Origin: Candidatus Bacteroides merdigallinarum
Lineage (GTDB): Bacteria > Bacteroidota > Bacteroidia > Bacteroidales > Bacteroidaceae
NCBI GenBank assembly: GCA_019116285.1
Contig: DXBX01000069.1
Span: 1 to 32,517, forward strand
Length of the DNA stretch: 32,517 nucleotides
Reading direction: 5' to 3'
This document shows positions 1 to 8,135 of the stretch, one piece after another. Position 1 is the stretch's first letter. Each line of letters begins with the position of its first letter. The notes under the pieces are model-generated. The model worked only from the letters and a program-made list of their open reading frames with translations. It ran no database searches and had not been told where the DNA came from. The translations under genes and the position numbers were made by a program.

Positions 1-846
1 AACGTCATCAAGGTGCTGGGCGATGAGGAGGAAATGTGCGCCTTCGAGGAGAACATCCTCAAACTGGAGAAGTACTGCGCCGAATACAACCAGCTGAAGG
101 AAGAGACCATCATAGACATCATCAAGGGCAATGCCCCGCAGGCGGAGAAGAGCGGCAACGTCATCGTCTTCAGCGTTACGGGCAAGCCCATCATCCCGCG
201 CAGCGAGAACCAGCAACGCCTGGTGGATGCCTTCCGCGAGCACGACATGGTATTCGCCATCGGCCCGGCCGGTTCGGGCAAGACCTACACCGCCATCGCC
301 CTGGCCGTGCGCGCCCTGAAGAACAAGGAAATCAAGAAAATCATCCTCTCCCGTCCCGCCGTGGAGGCAGGCGAGAAACTGGGCTTCCTGCCGGGCGACA
401 TGAAGGAGAAGATCGACCCCTACCTGCAACCGCTGTACGACGCCCTGCAAGACATGATTCCCGCCGCCAAGCTGCAGGAATACATGGATCAGAACGTCAT
501 TCAGATAGCCCCCCTGGCCTTCATGCGCGGCCGCACCCTGAACGATGCCGTGGTCATCCTGGACGAGGCGCAGAACACCACGTCCGCCCAGATCAAGATG
601 TTCCTCACCCGCATGGGCATAAACACCAAGATGATCGTGACGGGCGACATGACGCAGATAGACCTGCCTTCGTCGCAAGTGTCCGGCCTGGTGCAGGCAT
701 TGCGGATATTGAAGGGCGTGAAAGGCATCGCCTTCATAGAACTGAACCAAAAGGACATCGTCCGGCATAAGCTCGTGACGCGGATTGTGGAAGCATACGA
801 CAAGTACGAGAAGGAGCAAGTAAAGAAGAAGGAGGTACCTTTATGA
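1..846 (+). CDS. phoH: PhoH family ATPase, 5' end outside window
   Basis: Cytoplasmic PhoH-type P-loop ATPase; the family is linked to RNA metabolism and phosphate starvation, but its exact substrate is unclear. The frame is open from base 1, so the gene starts upstream; the first in-frame start-like codon (GTG at 13) is probably internal. A Walker A motif GPAGSGKT lies about 88 residues into the visible part and the Walker B segment VVILDEAQN about 100 residues later. The C-terminus is Lys/Glu-rich. The stop overlaps the next start by 4 bp (ATGA), so translation of the two genes is probably coupled. Codon use is GC-rich like the other host genes. Identification is secure; only the N-terminus is missing. 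Confidence 0.93.
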   Translation, partial: NVIKVLGDEEEMCAFEENILKLEKYCAEYNQLKEETIIDIIKGNAPQAEKSGNVIVFSVTGKPIIPRSENQQRLVDAFREHDMVFAIGPAGSGKTYTAIALAVRALKNKEIKKIILSRPAVEAGEKLGFLPGDMKEKIDPYLQPLYDALQDMIPAAKLQEYMDQNVIQIAPLAFMRGRTLNDAVVILDEAQNTTSAQIKMFLTRMGINTKMIVTGDMTQIDLPSSQVSGLVQALRILKGVKGIAFIELNQKDIVRHKLVTRIVEAYDKYEKEQVKKKEVPL

Positions 847-1283
847 AACGATGCTTTTCCTTCCTGAAAAATTACTTGTCACCAGATAGGTTGCAATACA
901 TCAAAGGTCCTTTGTCCATCTTCGAAACGGATAACGGGGACATTGATGAAATAGGTGATTTTCCGGCCATTTACTTCTTCATCAGCAGGAAGCAACGTTT
1001 CATTCTGCCGGCAGGAACATCTCCTGTCATATACATAGGCAAGTCGGACAAGTTAAGGACACGGTTGATGCAGCATCGCAATCATTACCGCAAGGATAAT
1101 CCCCTTACGGATTGGTCGTACAGTAGGTACAATTATATGAAGATGGAAGGCGGGACGGATGTCTACTATCTTAGAATACAAGGAAAAGAGAACTCTAAGA
1201 TATTGGAAAGTAAAGTCTTGGAAAATTATTACGATAAATATAAAGCTCTGCCCGTAGGCAACGGCGCGTTTTCTTATAGATAG
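843..1283 (+). CDS. GIY-YIG nuclease-superfamily protein
   Basis: A 146-aa protein with the order expected for a GIY-YIG nuclease fold. AIY at residues 42-44 stands for GIY, YIG is at 64-66, arginines follow in LRTRL (71-75), a Glu candidate lies in the helix ILESKVLENYY (120-130), and an Asn is in PVGNG (137-141). Family members cut DNA, but no DNA-binding domain is attached, so the target cannot be inferred. It starts inside the phoH stop codon and ends 26 bp before purC, so it is embedded in that operon. Its 3' half is visibly more AT-rich than phoH or purC, which suggests later acquisition. The fold call is fairly sure; catalytic activity is unproven. Confidence 0.75.
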   Translation: MKRCFSFLKNYLSPDRLQYIKGPLSIFETDNGDIDEIGDFPAIYFFISRKQRFILPAGTSPVIYIGKSDKLRTRLMQHRNHYRKDNPLTDWSYSRYNYMKMEGGTDVYYLRIQGKENSKILESKVLENYYDKYKALPVGNGAFSYR

Positions 1284-1309
1284 TCTTTCTTATAAAATAA
1301 TATAGAGTT

Positions 1310-2257
1310 ATGAATCAAGCATTAACAGCAACCAACTACAACTTCCCCGGTCAGCAAAGCGTGTACCACGGGAAAGTACGCGACGTGTACAACATCAACG
1401 GCGAGAAGCTCGTCATGGTGGCCACGGACCGCATCTCGGCCTTCGACGTCATCCTGCCGAAGGGCATCCCCTTCAAGGGACAGATCCTGAACCAGATTGC
1501 CTCGAAGTTCCTCGACGCCACGACGGACATCTGCCCCAACTGGAAGCTGGCTACGCCCGACCCGATGGTGACGGTCGGCGTCTTCTGCGAGGGCTTCCCC
1601 TTGGAAATGATTGTGCGCGGTTACCTCTGCGGTTCGGCCTGGCGTGCCTACAAGAGCGGCGTGCGCGAGATTTGCGGCGTCCGCCTGCCCGAAGGCATGA
1701 AGGAGAACCAGAAGTTCCCCACGCCCATCATCACCCCCACGACCAAGGCCGAGATTGGCGAGCACGATGCCGACATCTCCAAGGAAGAGATTCTGAAGCG
1801 CGACCTCTGCACGCCGGAGGAATATGCCATCCTCGAGGACTACACCCTGCGCCTCTTCGAGCGCGGCACGCAGATTGCCGCAAAGAGAGGCCTCATCCTG
1901 GTGGACACGAAGTATGAGTTCGGCAAGCACGACGGCAAGATTTACCTGATGGACGAAATCCACACGCCCGACTCCAGCCGCTACTTCTACAGCGAGGGCT
2001 ACGAGGGGCGTTTCGCCAAGGGTGAGCCGCAACGCCAGCTCTCCAAGGAATTCGTGCGCGAATGGCTGATGGACAACGGCTTCCAAGGCAAGGAAGGCCA
2101 GCAGGTGCCCGAGATGACGGACGACATCGTGCGCAGCATCAGCGACCGCTACGTGGAGCTCTACGAGCACATCACGGGCGAGAAGTTCGTGCCGCAGGAC
2201 ACCGAGGACATCGCCGCCCGCATCGAGCGCAATGTAACGGATTATCTTAACGAATAA
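1310..2257 (+). CDS. purC: SAICAR synthetase (purine biosynthesis)
   Basis: Phosphoribosylaminoimidazole-succinocarboxamide synthase. It joins aspartate to CAIR using ATP in de novo purine synthesis (cytoplasm). The 315 aa length fits the longer family form. Visible signatures are KVRDVYN near residue 22 followed by [23 protein letters not shown] near 100, and a nucleotide-binding segment LVDTKYEFG near 197. The ATG at 1310 is right because the N-terminal lobe begins within 20 residues. It probably belongs to the phoH transcript. Downstream is the 24-bp repeat array rather than an obvious terminator. A 349-aa open frame antisense to it is a GC-driven shadow. Confidence 0.96.
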   Translation: MNQALTATNYNFPGQQSVYHGKVRDVYNINGEKLVMVATDRISAFDVILPKGIPFKGQILNQIASKFLDATTDICPNWKLATPDPMVTVGVFCEGFPLEMIVRGYLCGSAWRAYKSGVREICGVRLPEGMKENQKFPTPIITPTTKAEIGEHDADISKEEILKRDLCTPEEYAILEDYTLRLFERGTQIAAKRGLILVDTKYEFGKHDGKIYLMDEIHTPDSSRYFYSEGYEGRFAKGEPQRQLSKEFVREWLMDNGFQGKEGQQVPEMTDDIVRSISDRYVELYEHITGEKFVPQDTEDIAARIERNVTDYLNE

Positions 2258-2267
2258 TCCCCCGGAT

Positions 2268-2387
2268 GACCCCACACATGGATGCCCGGCATACCCCATG
2301 TGTGGGGTACGTCCATACCCCTCTCGTGGGGTAGGAAGGTACCCCACGAGTGACCCCTGATGGTACCCCACTCGTGGGGTATTTTAC
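2268..2387. repeat. Tandem array of palindromic units, exact 24-bp period
   Basis: Five consecutive 24-bp units begin at 2268, 2292, 2316, 2340 and 2364. The first starts GACCCC and the others TACCCC. Three of them (2292, 2316, 2364) carry the imperfect palindrome TACCCC-N6-GGGGTA at the same offset. A partial sixth repeat (TTACCCC) follows near 2385. The array fills most of the 224-bp gap between purC and ubiE. Each unit can form a hairpin with a 6-9 bp stem. Because 24 is divisible by three, the minus strand reads through as an octapeptide repeat (YPTxGVxx), which I regard as a by-product. It may act as an RNA processing or stability element or as a protein binding array; function is unknown. 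Confidence 0.85.
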
Positions 2388-2481
2388 CCCCTCTACAAGG
2401 CCTTCTGGCGGGGGTGTGACGGATTCTCTCCCGCCAATGGCCGAAGAGGCTTTTATGTAAGAATATATAACCATTATCAAT

Positions 2482-3216
2482 ATGGATTACCCGCAAGAGA
2501 AAGTCAAGCCCTACGGCAGCGAGGGCAAGAAAGTAGAACAGGTGGAGCGCATGTTCGACCACATCGCCCCCGCCTACGACCGGCTGAACCACCTTATGTC
2601 GCTGGGCATCGACCGCTCGTGGCGCAAGAGGGCCATCCGCTGGCTGGCCCAATACCGCCCGCAGGAGGTGATGGACGTGGCCACGGGCACGGGCGACTTT
2701 GCCCTGCTGGCCTGCCGGATGCTGCAACCCCGGTCGCTCGTGGGCATCGACATCTCGGAGGGCATGATGCAAGTGGCGCGTCAGAAGGTGCAAGACGCTG
2801 GCTTGGCCGACCGCATCCGCTTCCAGCGCGAGGATTGCGAGGCACTCTCGTTTCCCGACGCGTCGTTCGATGCGGTGACCGTGGCCTTCGGCGTGCGCAA
2901 CTTCGAGCACCTGGATGTGGGCCTACGGGAGATGTGCCGCGTGCTCCGTCCCGGCGGGCACCTGGCCATTTTGGAATTGTCCACGCCCGACCGCTTCCCC
3001 ATGCGCCAGCTCTATCGCCTCTATTCGCGCCTCATCCCCCTGATGGGCCGTCTCATCTCGCACGACAGCAATGCCTACACCTACCTGCCGGAGAGCATCC
3101 GCGCCTTCCCGCAGGGCGAGGTGATGAGCCAGAGCATCCGCCGTGCCGGCTTCTCCGACGTGCGCTTCAGGCGGCTGACGTTCGGGGTGTGCACGCTGTA
3201 CATGGCGACGAAATGA
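2482..3216 (+). CDS. ubiE: Demethylmenaquinone methyltransferase
   Basis: Class I SAM-dependent methyltransferase of the UbiE/MenG family (244 aa). It methylates demethylmenaquinone to menaquinone, the last step of quinone synthesis in anaerobic Bacteroides. The N-terminal signature [16 protein letters not shown] (about residues 21-36) is family-typical. The SAM-binding motif I is [13 protein letters not shown] (about 61-73), with the acidic motif GIDISEGMM about 25 residues later, and the C-terminal family block LTFGVCTLY near the end. The ATG at 2482 directly precedes the conserved region. As the organism type is expected to make menaquinone only, menG would be an equally good symbol. Upstream lies the 24-bp array; downstream an inverted repeat separates it from aroE. 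Confidence 0.95.
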   Translation: MDYPQEKVKPYGSEGKKVEQVERMFDHIAPAYDRLNHLMSLGIDRSWRKRAIRWLAQYRPQEVMDVATGTGDFALLACRMLQPRSLVGIDISEGMMQVARQKVQDAGLADRIRFQREDCEALSFPDASFDAVTVAFGVRNFEHLDVGLREMCRVLRPGGHLAILELSTPDRFPMRQLYRLYSRLIPLMGRLISHDSNAYTYLPESIRAFPQGEVMSQSIRRAGFSDVRFRRLTFGVCTLYMATK

Positions 3217-3222
3217 ATATTC

Positions 3223-3312
3223 AGCTACGAGTGACGAGCTACAAGCTACAAGTTAACTCGTGGCCAATGAGAACAATAACACTCGTAGCTCGTAGCTTGT
3301 AGCTCGTAGCTC
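3223..3312. repeat. Inverted repeat built of AGCTAC(A/G)AG-type words
   Basis: The 113-bp gap between ubiE and aroE holds two arms made of repeated 10-bp words (AGCTACGAG, AGCTACAAG). The left arm spans about 3223-3255 and the right arm about 3278-3312, in inverted orientation. Together they can fold into a long imperfect hairpin around a 22-bp loop. There is no T-run, so it is not a classical terminator. Such low-complexity AGCTAC words suggest a dispersed palindromic element rather than a gene-specific regulator. Confidence 0.75.
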
Positions 3313-3329
3313 ATAAACTATTTACCTCC

Positions 3330-4076
3330 ATGGACAAATACGGTTTAATCGGTTACCCCCTGGGACACTCGTTCTCGGTAACCTACTTCAATGAGAAATT
3401 CCAGTCGGAGAACATCGACGCAGAGTATGTCAACTTCGAAATCCCCCGCATCGAGGACTTCCCCGAAGTGGTGACGGAGAACATCAATCTCCGTGGCCTC
3501 AACGTCACCATCCCCTACAAGGAACAGGTCATCCCCTACCTGGACGAACTGGATCCCGACACGGCCAAGATCGGCGCCGTGAACGTCATCAAGATCATCC
3601 GCCAAGGCAAGGCCAAGGTCCGCCTGGTGGGCTACAACTCGGACATCATCGGTTTCACGCAGTCCATCGAGCCGTTGCTGCAACCCCACCACACGAAGGC
3701 CCTGCTGCTGGGCACGGGCGGCGCCTCGAAAGCTGTCTTCCACGGCCTGGCAAACCTGGGCATAGAGAGCACCTATGTTTCGCGGAGCAAGCGGGACGCC
3801 GAGACATTGACCTACGCCGACCTGACGCCCGAAGTGATGGCCGGGCACACCATCATCGTCAACTGCACCCCCGTGGGCATGTATCCCAAGGTGGACTTCT
3901 GCCCGGACATCCCCTACGACCAGCTGACGCCCCGCCACCTGCTCTACGACCTGCTGTACAATCCGGACGAGACCCTCTTCATGAAGAAGGGCCGCGCCCA
4001 AGGCGCCACGGTGAAGAACGGGTTGGAGATGCTGCTGCTTCAGGCGTTCGCGGCGTGGGAGATTTGGCATCGGTAA
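3330..4076 (+). CDS. aroE: Shikimate dehydrogenase
   Basis: NADP-dependent reduction of 3-dehydroshikimate to shikimate in the chorismate pathway (248 aa, short form). The substrate site is seen as YPLGHSFS (residues 9-16) and LNVTIPYKE with the catalytic Lys near residue 65. GAVNV is near 88. The nucleotide-binding loop LLGTGGASKAV lies near 126-136, and the C-terminal NGLEMLLLQAF block is typical. The ATG at 3330 fits the family N-terminus. The next gene begins 17 bp after its stop, so co-transcription with ravA-viaA is possible although there is no functional link. Confidence 0.95.
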   Translation: MDKYGLIGYPLGHSFSVTYFNEKFQSENIDAEYVNFEIPRIEDFPEVVTENINLRGLNVTIPYKEQVIPYLDELDPDTAKIGAVNVIKIIRQGKAKVRLVGYNSDIIGFTQSIEPLLQPHHTKALLLGTGGASKAVFHGLANLGIESTYVSRSKRDAETLTYADLTPEVMAGHTIIVNCTPVGMYPKVDFCPDIPYDQLTPRHLLYDLLYNPDETLFMKKGRAQGATVKNGLEMLLLQAFAAWEIWHR

Positions 4077-4093
4077 GAAAACTTGCTATCACA

Positions 4094-5647
4094 ATGACCG
4101 AACGGATACTGCGACTACTGACGGAAATCAGCCAAGGGGTATATGAAAAGAACCAGGAAATAGCCCTTTCGCTATTGGCTGCGCTGGCCGGTGAAAGCAT
4201 TCTGTTGCTCGGGCCGCCGGGAGTGGGCAAATCCATGATTGCCCGCCGGCTCAAGCTGGCATTTGCAGACGCTCGCTCGTTCGAGTATCTCATGTCGCGC
4301 TTCTCGACCCCCGATGAGATATTCGGGCCGGTCAGCATCAGCCGTTTGAAAGAGGAGGACAAGTACGAACGCATCGTGCAGGGGTATCTGCCCACGGCCG
4401 ACATCGTGTTCCTGGACGAGATATGGAAGGCCGGGCCTGCCATACAGAACACGTTGCTGACGGTCATCAACGAGAGGGTCTTCCGCAACGGAGACAAGGA
4501 ACTGAAGCTGCCACTCAAACTGTTGGTGGCTGCCAGCAATGAACTTCCTGCGCGTGGCGAAGGACTGGAAGCATTGTGGGACCGTTTCCTGATTCGGGTC
4601 ATCTGCCACGGCATCCGGGATGAAAAGGCCTTCCACCAAATGCTGCTGGACGAGAGCGATGCAGAAGCAAAGCCTATATGTCCTGATTTGTCTGTCACTT
4701 CCACGGAATATGCGGACTGGCAGCGGCAAATCAAGGCGATAGACGTTCCCTTGCCTATCTTGGAAAGCCTCACGGAGATTCGCCACCGGCTGACTGACGT
4801 AGAGATTCCGCAGAGTGAACTTCGGCGGAACATCTACGTCAGCGACCGCCGCTGGAAGCACATCGTCCGGCTGTTGAAGGCTTCGGCCTTTCTGCACGAA
4901 CGCACGGCAGTCGCCTCCGATGACCTCATCATTACTTATCATTGCCTGTGGAGCGAGCCGGACGAGCTCCCGGAAGTACGGGACATAGTCATCCGTTCGC
5001 TTTTCGCCCGTCACGAGAAACAGACAGCTTCCATCTCCAAGGCCTTGAAAGCCGACTTGAAGGCCTATGCCGCCCATCGGGCACTGGAACGGGCCAGGCA
5101 TCAGTCAGACCACCGGGACGACGACTTGCAGATAACCGACCATTTCTTTTTTCAAGTGGAAGGCCACGGTTCGGGAAACACCTTCATCTTCCTATCCGAT
5201 TTTATGGGGATGAAGAACTATAACCCACAAAATGCCCCGCACGTCGGCGTGATGTACACAGACCCCTTGCATCCGGAGCGTACCCTTATCCGAACCTTTG
5301 CAGACAGTTCCCAGATGAAAGCCAAGGATGCCAGGCAGGTGCGGCTCTATCGGGACGACCGCTACTTGTACATCGACGGAGTGCGCTATGCCATGCGACG
5401 TCTTCGCCCCGGCGAACAACGGCCGCCTGTCGGTCAGCTGCCCAAACCTATTGTCAGCCGGAATTATGAAGAGGAGTTGGAGCGGATCAACACCGACATC
5501 AACTTGCTGGCAGGCGAATTGCAGGCTAATCTGTTTGCCTGTGAATCGGACAAACGGGTGATCAGGCAACACGTGGCCGACTTGCAGAAACAAATTGCGT
5601 TTGCCCGGCTGGATACGCGTAAACTGCTCTATGGCGATGAGGCATGA
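4094..5647 (+). CDS. ravA: RavA-type MoxR AAA+ ATPase
   Basis: A 517-aa AAA+ ATPase of the MoxR/RavA branch. Walker A is GPPGVGKS near residues 42-49, Walker B is IVFLDEIWKA near 105, sensor-1 Asn is in LLVAASNELPARGEG near 150, and an Arg-finger region is LWDRFLIRV. After the AAA+ core there is a long RavA-like region ending in a coiled-coil-prone tail. I prefer ATG 4094 (MTERIL) over an upstream ATG at 4055, which would overlap aroE and adds non-conserved residues. In E. coli RavA works with the VWA protein ViaA and affects respiratory complexes and aminoglycoside sensitivity. The partner gene follows here with an 11-bp overlap, which strongly supports the assignment. The role in this organism is inferred. 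Confidence 0.87.
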   Translation: MTERILRLLTEISQGVYEKNQEIALSLLAALAGESILLLGPPGVGKSMIARRLKLAFADARSFEYLMSRFSTPDEIFGPVSISRLKEEDKYERIVQGYLPTADIVFLDEIWKAGPAIQNTLLTVINERVFRNGDKELKLPLKLLVAASNELPARGEGLEALWDRFLIRVICHGIRDEKAFHQMLLDESDAEAKPICPDLSVTSTEYADWQRQIKAIDVPLPILESLTEIRHRLTDVEIPQSELRRNIYVSDRRWKHIVRLLKASAFLHERTAVASDDLIITYHCLWSEPDELPEVRDIVIRSLFARHEKQTASISKALKADLKAYAAHRALERARHQSDHRDDDLQITDHFFFQVEGHGSGNTFIFLSDFMGMKNYNPQNAPHVGVMYTDPLHPERTLIRTFADSSQMKAKDARQVRLYRDDRYLYIDGVRYAMRRLRPGEQRPPVGQLPKPIVSRNYEEELERINTDINLLAGELQANLFACESDKRVIRQHVADLQKQIAFARLDTRKLLYGDEA

Positions 5648-7076
5648 ACCGCTTTTCTATGCCCGACTATTGGACCACTACCTGGCTACCGGTGAGTTCC
5701 TGGAAACAGGCAGCCATGAGCCGCTCTATGTCTATCTGCGTTCCGTGATGGAGAATCCGATGATCAAGGCACAAGTATTATCCGATGAGGTCTGCGCCCG
5801 CATATTTCAGGATACCATGAGCCGTTTCATCCTTCAGAACTTGGAGCGAGAGAAGTTCAACTTCCAGCGCAAGCAATCGGAAGAAAAGAGCCGGATGCTT
5901 GTCACCCAATGGACGCACGACCGCAAACGGGATGGTTGGCAGGCTTTAGTGGACAAACTGGAGGCTGAGTACGGGCGTTTTGGCTTCAATGGCCCTTTCT
6001 ACCGCCAGCTGTTCGGGCAAGAAAAGAATCTGGATGATGACACTCTGTGGGAGAAATTGACCAAGGACTGGGAAGAAGCCATGCAGCAAGAGTTGGAGGA
6101 GGAGAAAAGGAAGGAACTCGAGTCCGACAGAGAAAGGTTGGAGCGCAATCTTCAGTCCAACTTGAAGCATATTCCTTCCTACTTGCAAAAGAACCAAGTA
6201 GAAACGGATGAATTCATGCAGGCCTGGGGTATGATGAGCGGGCTATGGAATGTCAGCGACTTCGAACGGATACGCAAGATCGTGCGTCTTCAGAAGCAAT
6301 TTCCCCAAATCACCGAGGTAGCCGAAGTCATGGGGAGGGTGGCGGATGATGAGGGCAAGGACAAAGTCCACACGTCGGAAGGCAATGTCTACAACTTGGA
6401 ACACGCCTCTCGGTGCGACATTGCCGGCATCAGCATCGGGAATGACCTGAATGCCTTGCTGCCTATCGAAATGGCCTATTGTACCGACGCGGACTTGGAA
6501 CAGATATTCCTAAAGAGATTCCTGACCCGAAGGCTGCAGACCTTCCAATATCGTTCGGAAATCATGCAGCCGGCTCGGCGGTTGCAGGCTCGGCCGGCTC
6601 GGCGGAAAGGGCCCATCATCGTGTGTCTGGATACCTCGGGCAGCATGGTCGGCGTCCCGGAGAAAGTCGCACATTCCACGCTGGTCCGTTTGCTGGAGAT
6701 TGCCAACCGGCAGAAACGCGACTGTTTTCTCATCGCTTTCTCCGTATCCATCCATCCCATCGACGTACGTCAGGAAAGAGCCCGCTTGCTGAGCCTTTTC
6801 AGCCACACGGCTTGTGGCGACACGGATGCAACCCGCATGATGGCGAAGACATTCGAGTTGCTGCAATCCTCCCCGGCCTATATGAATGCCGATGTGTTGT
6901 GGATTAGTGACTTCCGCATTCCGCTTCCCGGTTCCGGCCTTCTTGGGCAACTGCAGGAATTTCGAAGGACCGGCACTTGTTTCTATGGCTTGCAAATCGG
7001 CATCGCGGAGCATGAATGGTCGCCCTATTTCAACCATATTTGGAGGATTGGCTATGTTTCGCCCCGTCGATATTGA
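5637..7076 (+). CDS. viaA: ViaA-type von Willebrand factor A domain protein
   Basis: A 479-aa protein with a helical N-terminal two thirds and a C-terminal VWA domain. The MIDAS motif is CLDTSGSMVG near residue 337, with the expected Thr (near GDTDATRM) and Asp (WISDFRIP) downstream. Length and arrangement match ViaA, the partner of the RavA ATPase. A charged, coiled-coil-like segment rich in Glu/Lys/Arg lies around residues 140-185. The start at 5637 (MRHEPL) overlaps ravA by 11 bp; the longer open frame from 5595 adds residues inside ravA that look like shadow. AAA+/VWA pairs usually act as metal- or complex-insertion chaperones. The actual client here is unknown. Confidence 0.85.
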   Translation: MRHEPLFYARLLDHYLATGEFLETGSHEPLYVYLRSVMENPMIKAQVLSDEVCARIFQDTMSRFILQNLEREKFNFQRKQSEEKSRMLVTQWTHDRKRDGWQALVDKLEAEYGRFGFNGPFYRQLFGQEKNLDDDTLWEKLTKDWEEAMQQELEEEKRKELESDRERLERNLQSNLKHIPSYLQKNQVETDEFMQAWGMMSGLWNVSDFERIRKIVRLQKQFPQITEVAEVMGRVADDEGKDKVHTSEGNVYNLEHASRCDIAGISIGNDLNALLPIEMAYCTDADLEQIFLKRFLTRRLQTFQYRSEIMQPARRLQARPARRKGPIIVCLDTSGSMVGVPEKVAHSTLVRLLEIANRQKRDCFLIAFSVSIHPIDVRQERARLLSLFSHTACGDTDATRMMAKTFELLQSSPAYMNADVLWISDFRIPLPGSGLLGQLQEFRRTGTCFYGLQIGIAEHEWSPYFNHIWRIGYVSPRRY

Positions 7077-7097
7077 GCTTGATTCAAAACAAAACCG

Positions 7098-7105
7098 TAC
7101 ATTTG
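7098..7105 (+). promoter_or_regulatory. Bacteroidetes -7 promoter box (TACATTTG)
   Basis: TACATTTG matches the TAnnTTTG consensus and lies 27 bp before the ATG at 7133. It is in the 56-bp gap after viaA, so the hydrolase gene probably has its own promoter. No good TTTG -33 element is visible, which lowers confidence. Confidence 0.45.
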
Positions 7106-7132
7106 CCAAGCAATCCATAAAGATTAATTCCT

Positions 7133-8086
7133 ATGAAGAAAGTATTCTCATGCGTCCTTGTCACGCTGTTGGCTGTTATTCTCCTGCTTCTCGGCGCCTC
7201 CCTCTACATGCTGGACTACGCCCTGAAGCCCGAAGCCTTGGAAACGCGCAGCCGCGACATTCCCGGCTCCTATACCTATTTATATAAGGACTATCCGGAA
7301 CTGCGCCCGTGGGTGGACAGCCTGCGGACGGCCCGTGCCTTGCAGGACACCCTCATCCGGAGCGAACGGGGTGAACGTCTGCACGCCCTCTACGTCCGTG
7401 CGGCACAACCAACCGGAAAGACCGCTGTCATCGTCCACGGCTATACGGACAATGCCGTGCGGATGCTGCCCATCGGCTACCTGTACAGTAGGCAACTGGG
7501 CTGCAACATCCTGTTGCCCGACCTCCACGCCCACGGAGAGAGCGAGGGCGAGGCCGTTCGGATGGGGTGGTTGGATAGGCTGGACGTGTTGCGATGGATG
7601 GATACGGCCAACGAACTCTTCGGCGACAGCACGCGGATGGTGGTGCACGGCATCTCGATGGGGGCCGCCACCACGATGATGGTCAGCGGCGAAACGTTGC
7701 CCGCCTACGTGAAGTGCTTCGTGGAGGACTGTGGCTACACCTCGGTGTGGGATGAGTTCAGCGGCGAGCTGAAGAACCAGTTCGGCCTGCCGACATTCCC
7801 GCTGCTGGACGTGACCAGTTGGTTGTGCGGACTCCGCTACAACTGGACATTTCGCGAGGCATCGGCCTTGGAGCAAGTCAAGAAATGTACCCTGCCTATG
7901 TTCTTCATTCACGGGGATAAAGATGACTTCGTGCCCACCTGGATGGTGCATCCGCTGTACGAAGCCAAGCCCGCGCCGAAGGAGCTTTGGCTGGTGCCCG
8001 GCGCGGCGCACGCGGTGTCCTATAAGGAGAACAAGGTGGAATATACGCGCCGGGTGCGGGATTTTACGGGCAAATATATCCGATAA
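7133..8086 (+). CDS. Membrane-anchored alpha/beta hydrolase
   Basis: A 317-aa serine hydrolase with one N-terminal hydrophobic segment (about residues 5-27) that is either an anchor or an uncleaved signal, placing the enzyme outside the inner membrane. The fold markers are in order: oxyanion loop VHGYTDN near residue 101, nucleophile elbow HGISMGAA (Ser) near 172, acid in HGDKDDFVP near 260, and catalytic His in GAAHAVS near 295. It resembles the large family annotated as alpha/beta hydrolase or dienelactone-hydrolase-like. The substrate cannot be deduced. Neighbours (RavA-ViaA, TPM/LemA) do not suggest a pathway. Confidence 0.83.
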   Translation: MKKVFSCVLVTLLAVILLLLGASLYMLDYALKPEALETRSRDIPGSYTYLYKDYPELRPWVDSLRTARALQDTLIRSERGERLHALYVRAAQPTGKTAVIVHGYTDNAVRMLPIGYLYSRQLGCNILLPDLHAHGESEGEAVRMGWLDRLDVLRWMDTANELFGDSTRMVVHGISMGAATTMMVSGETLPAYVKCFVEDCGYTSVWDEFSGELKNQFGLPTFPLLDVTSWLCGLRYNWTFREASALEQVKKCTLPMFFIHGDKDDFVPTWMVHPLYEAKPAPKELWLVPGAAHAVSYKENKVEYTRRVRDFTGKYIR

Positions 8087-8135
8087 CTCCCGCAAAAAGC
8101 GTATCTTAGCCGCCGAAACATAATACAATGATTGT

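Noticed and set aside
1322..2371. 349-aa open frame antisense to purC
   Set aside because: purC is unambiguous on the plus strand; the antisense frame is opened by GC-rich third positions and shows no domain.
2268..2387. CRISPR-like array
   Set aside because: Units are contiguous with no unique spacers and there are no cas genes.
2247..2480. 77-aa minus-strand ORF with octapeptide repeats
   Set aside because: The repeat arises because the 24-bp palindromic array is a multiple of three; no start signal or homologous protein recognised.
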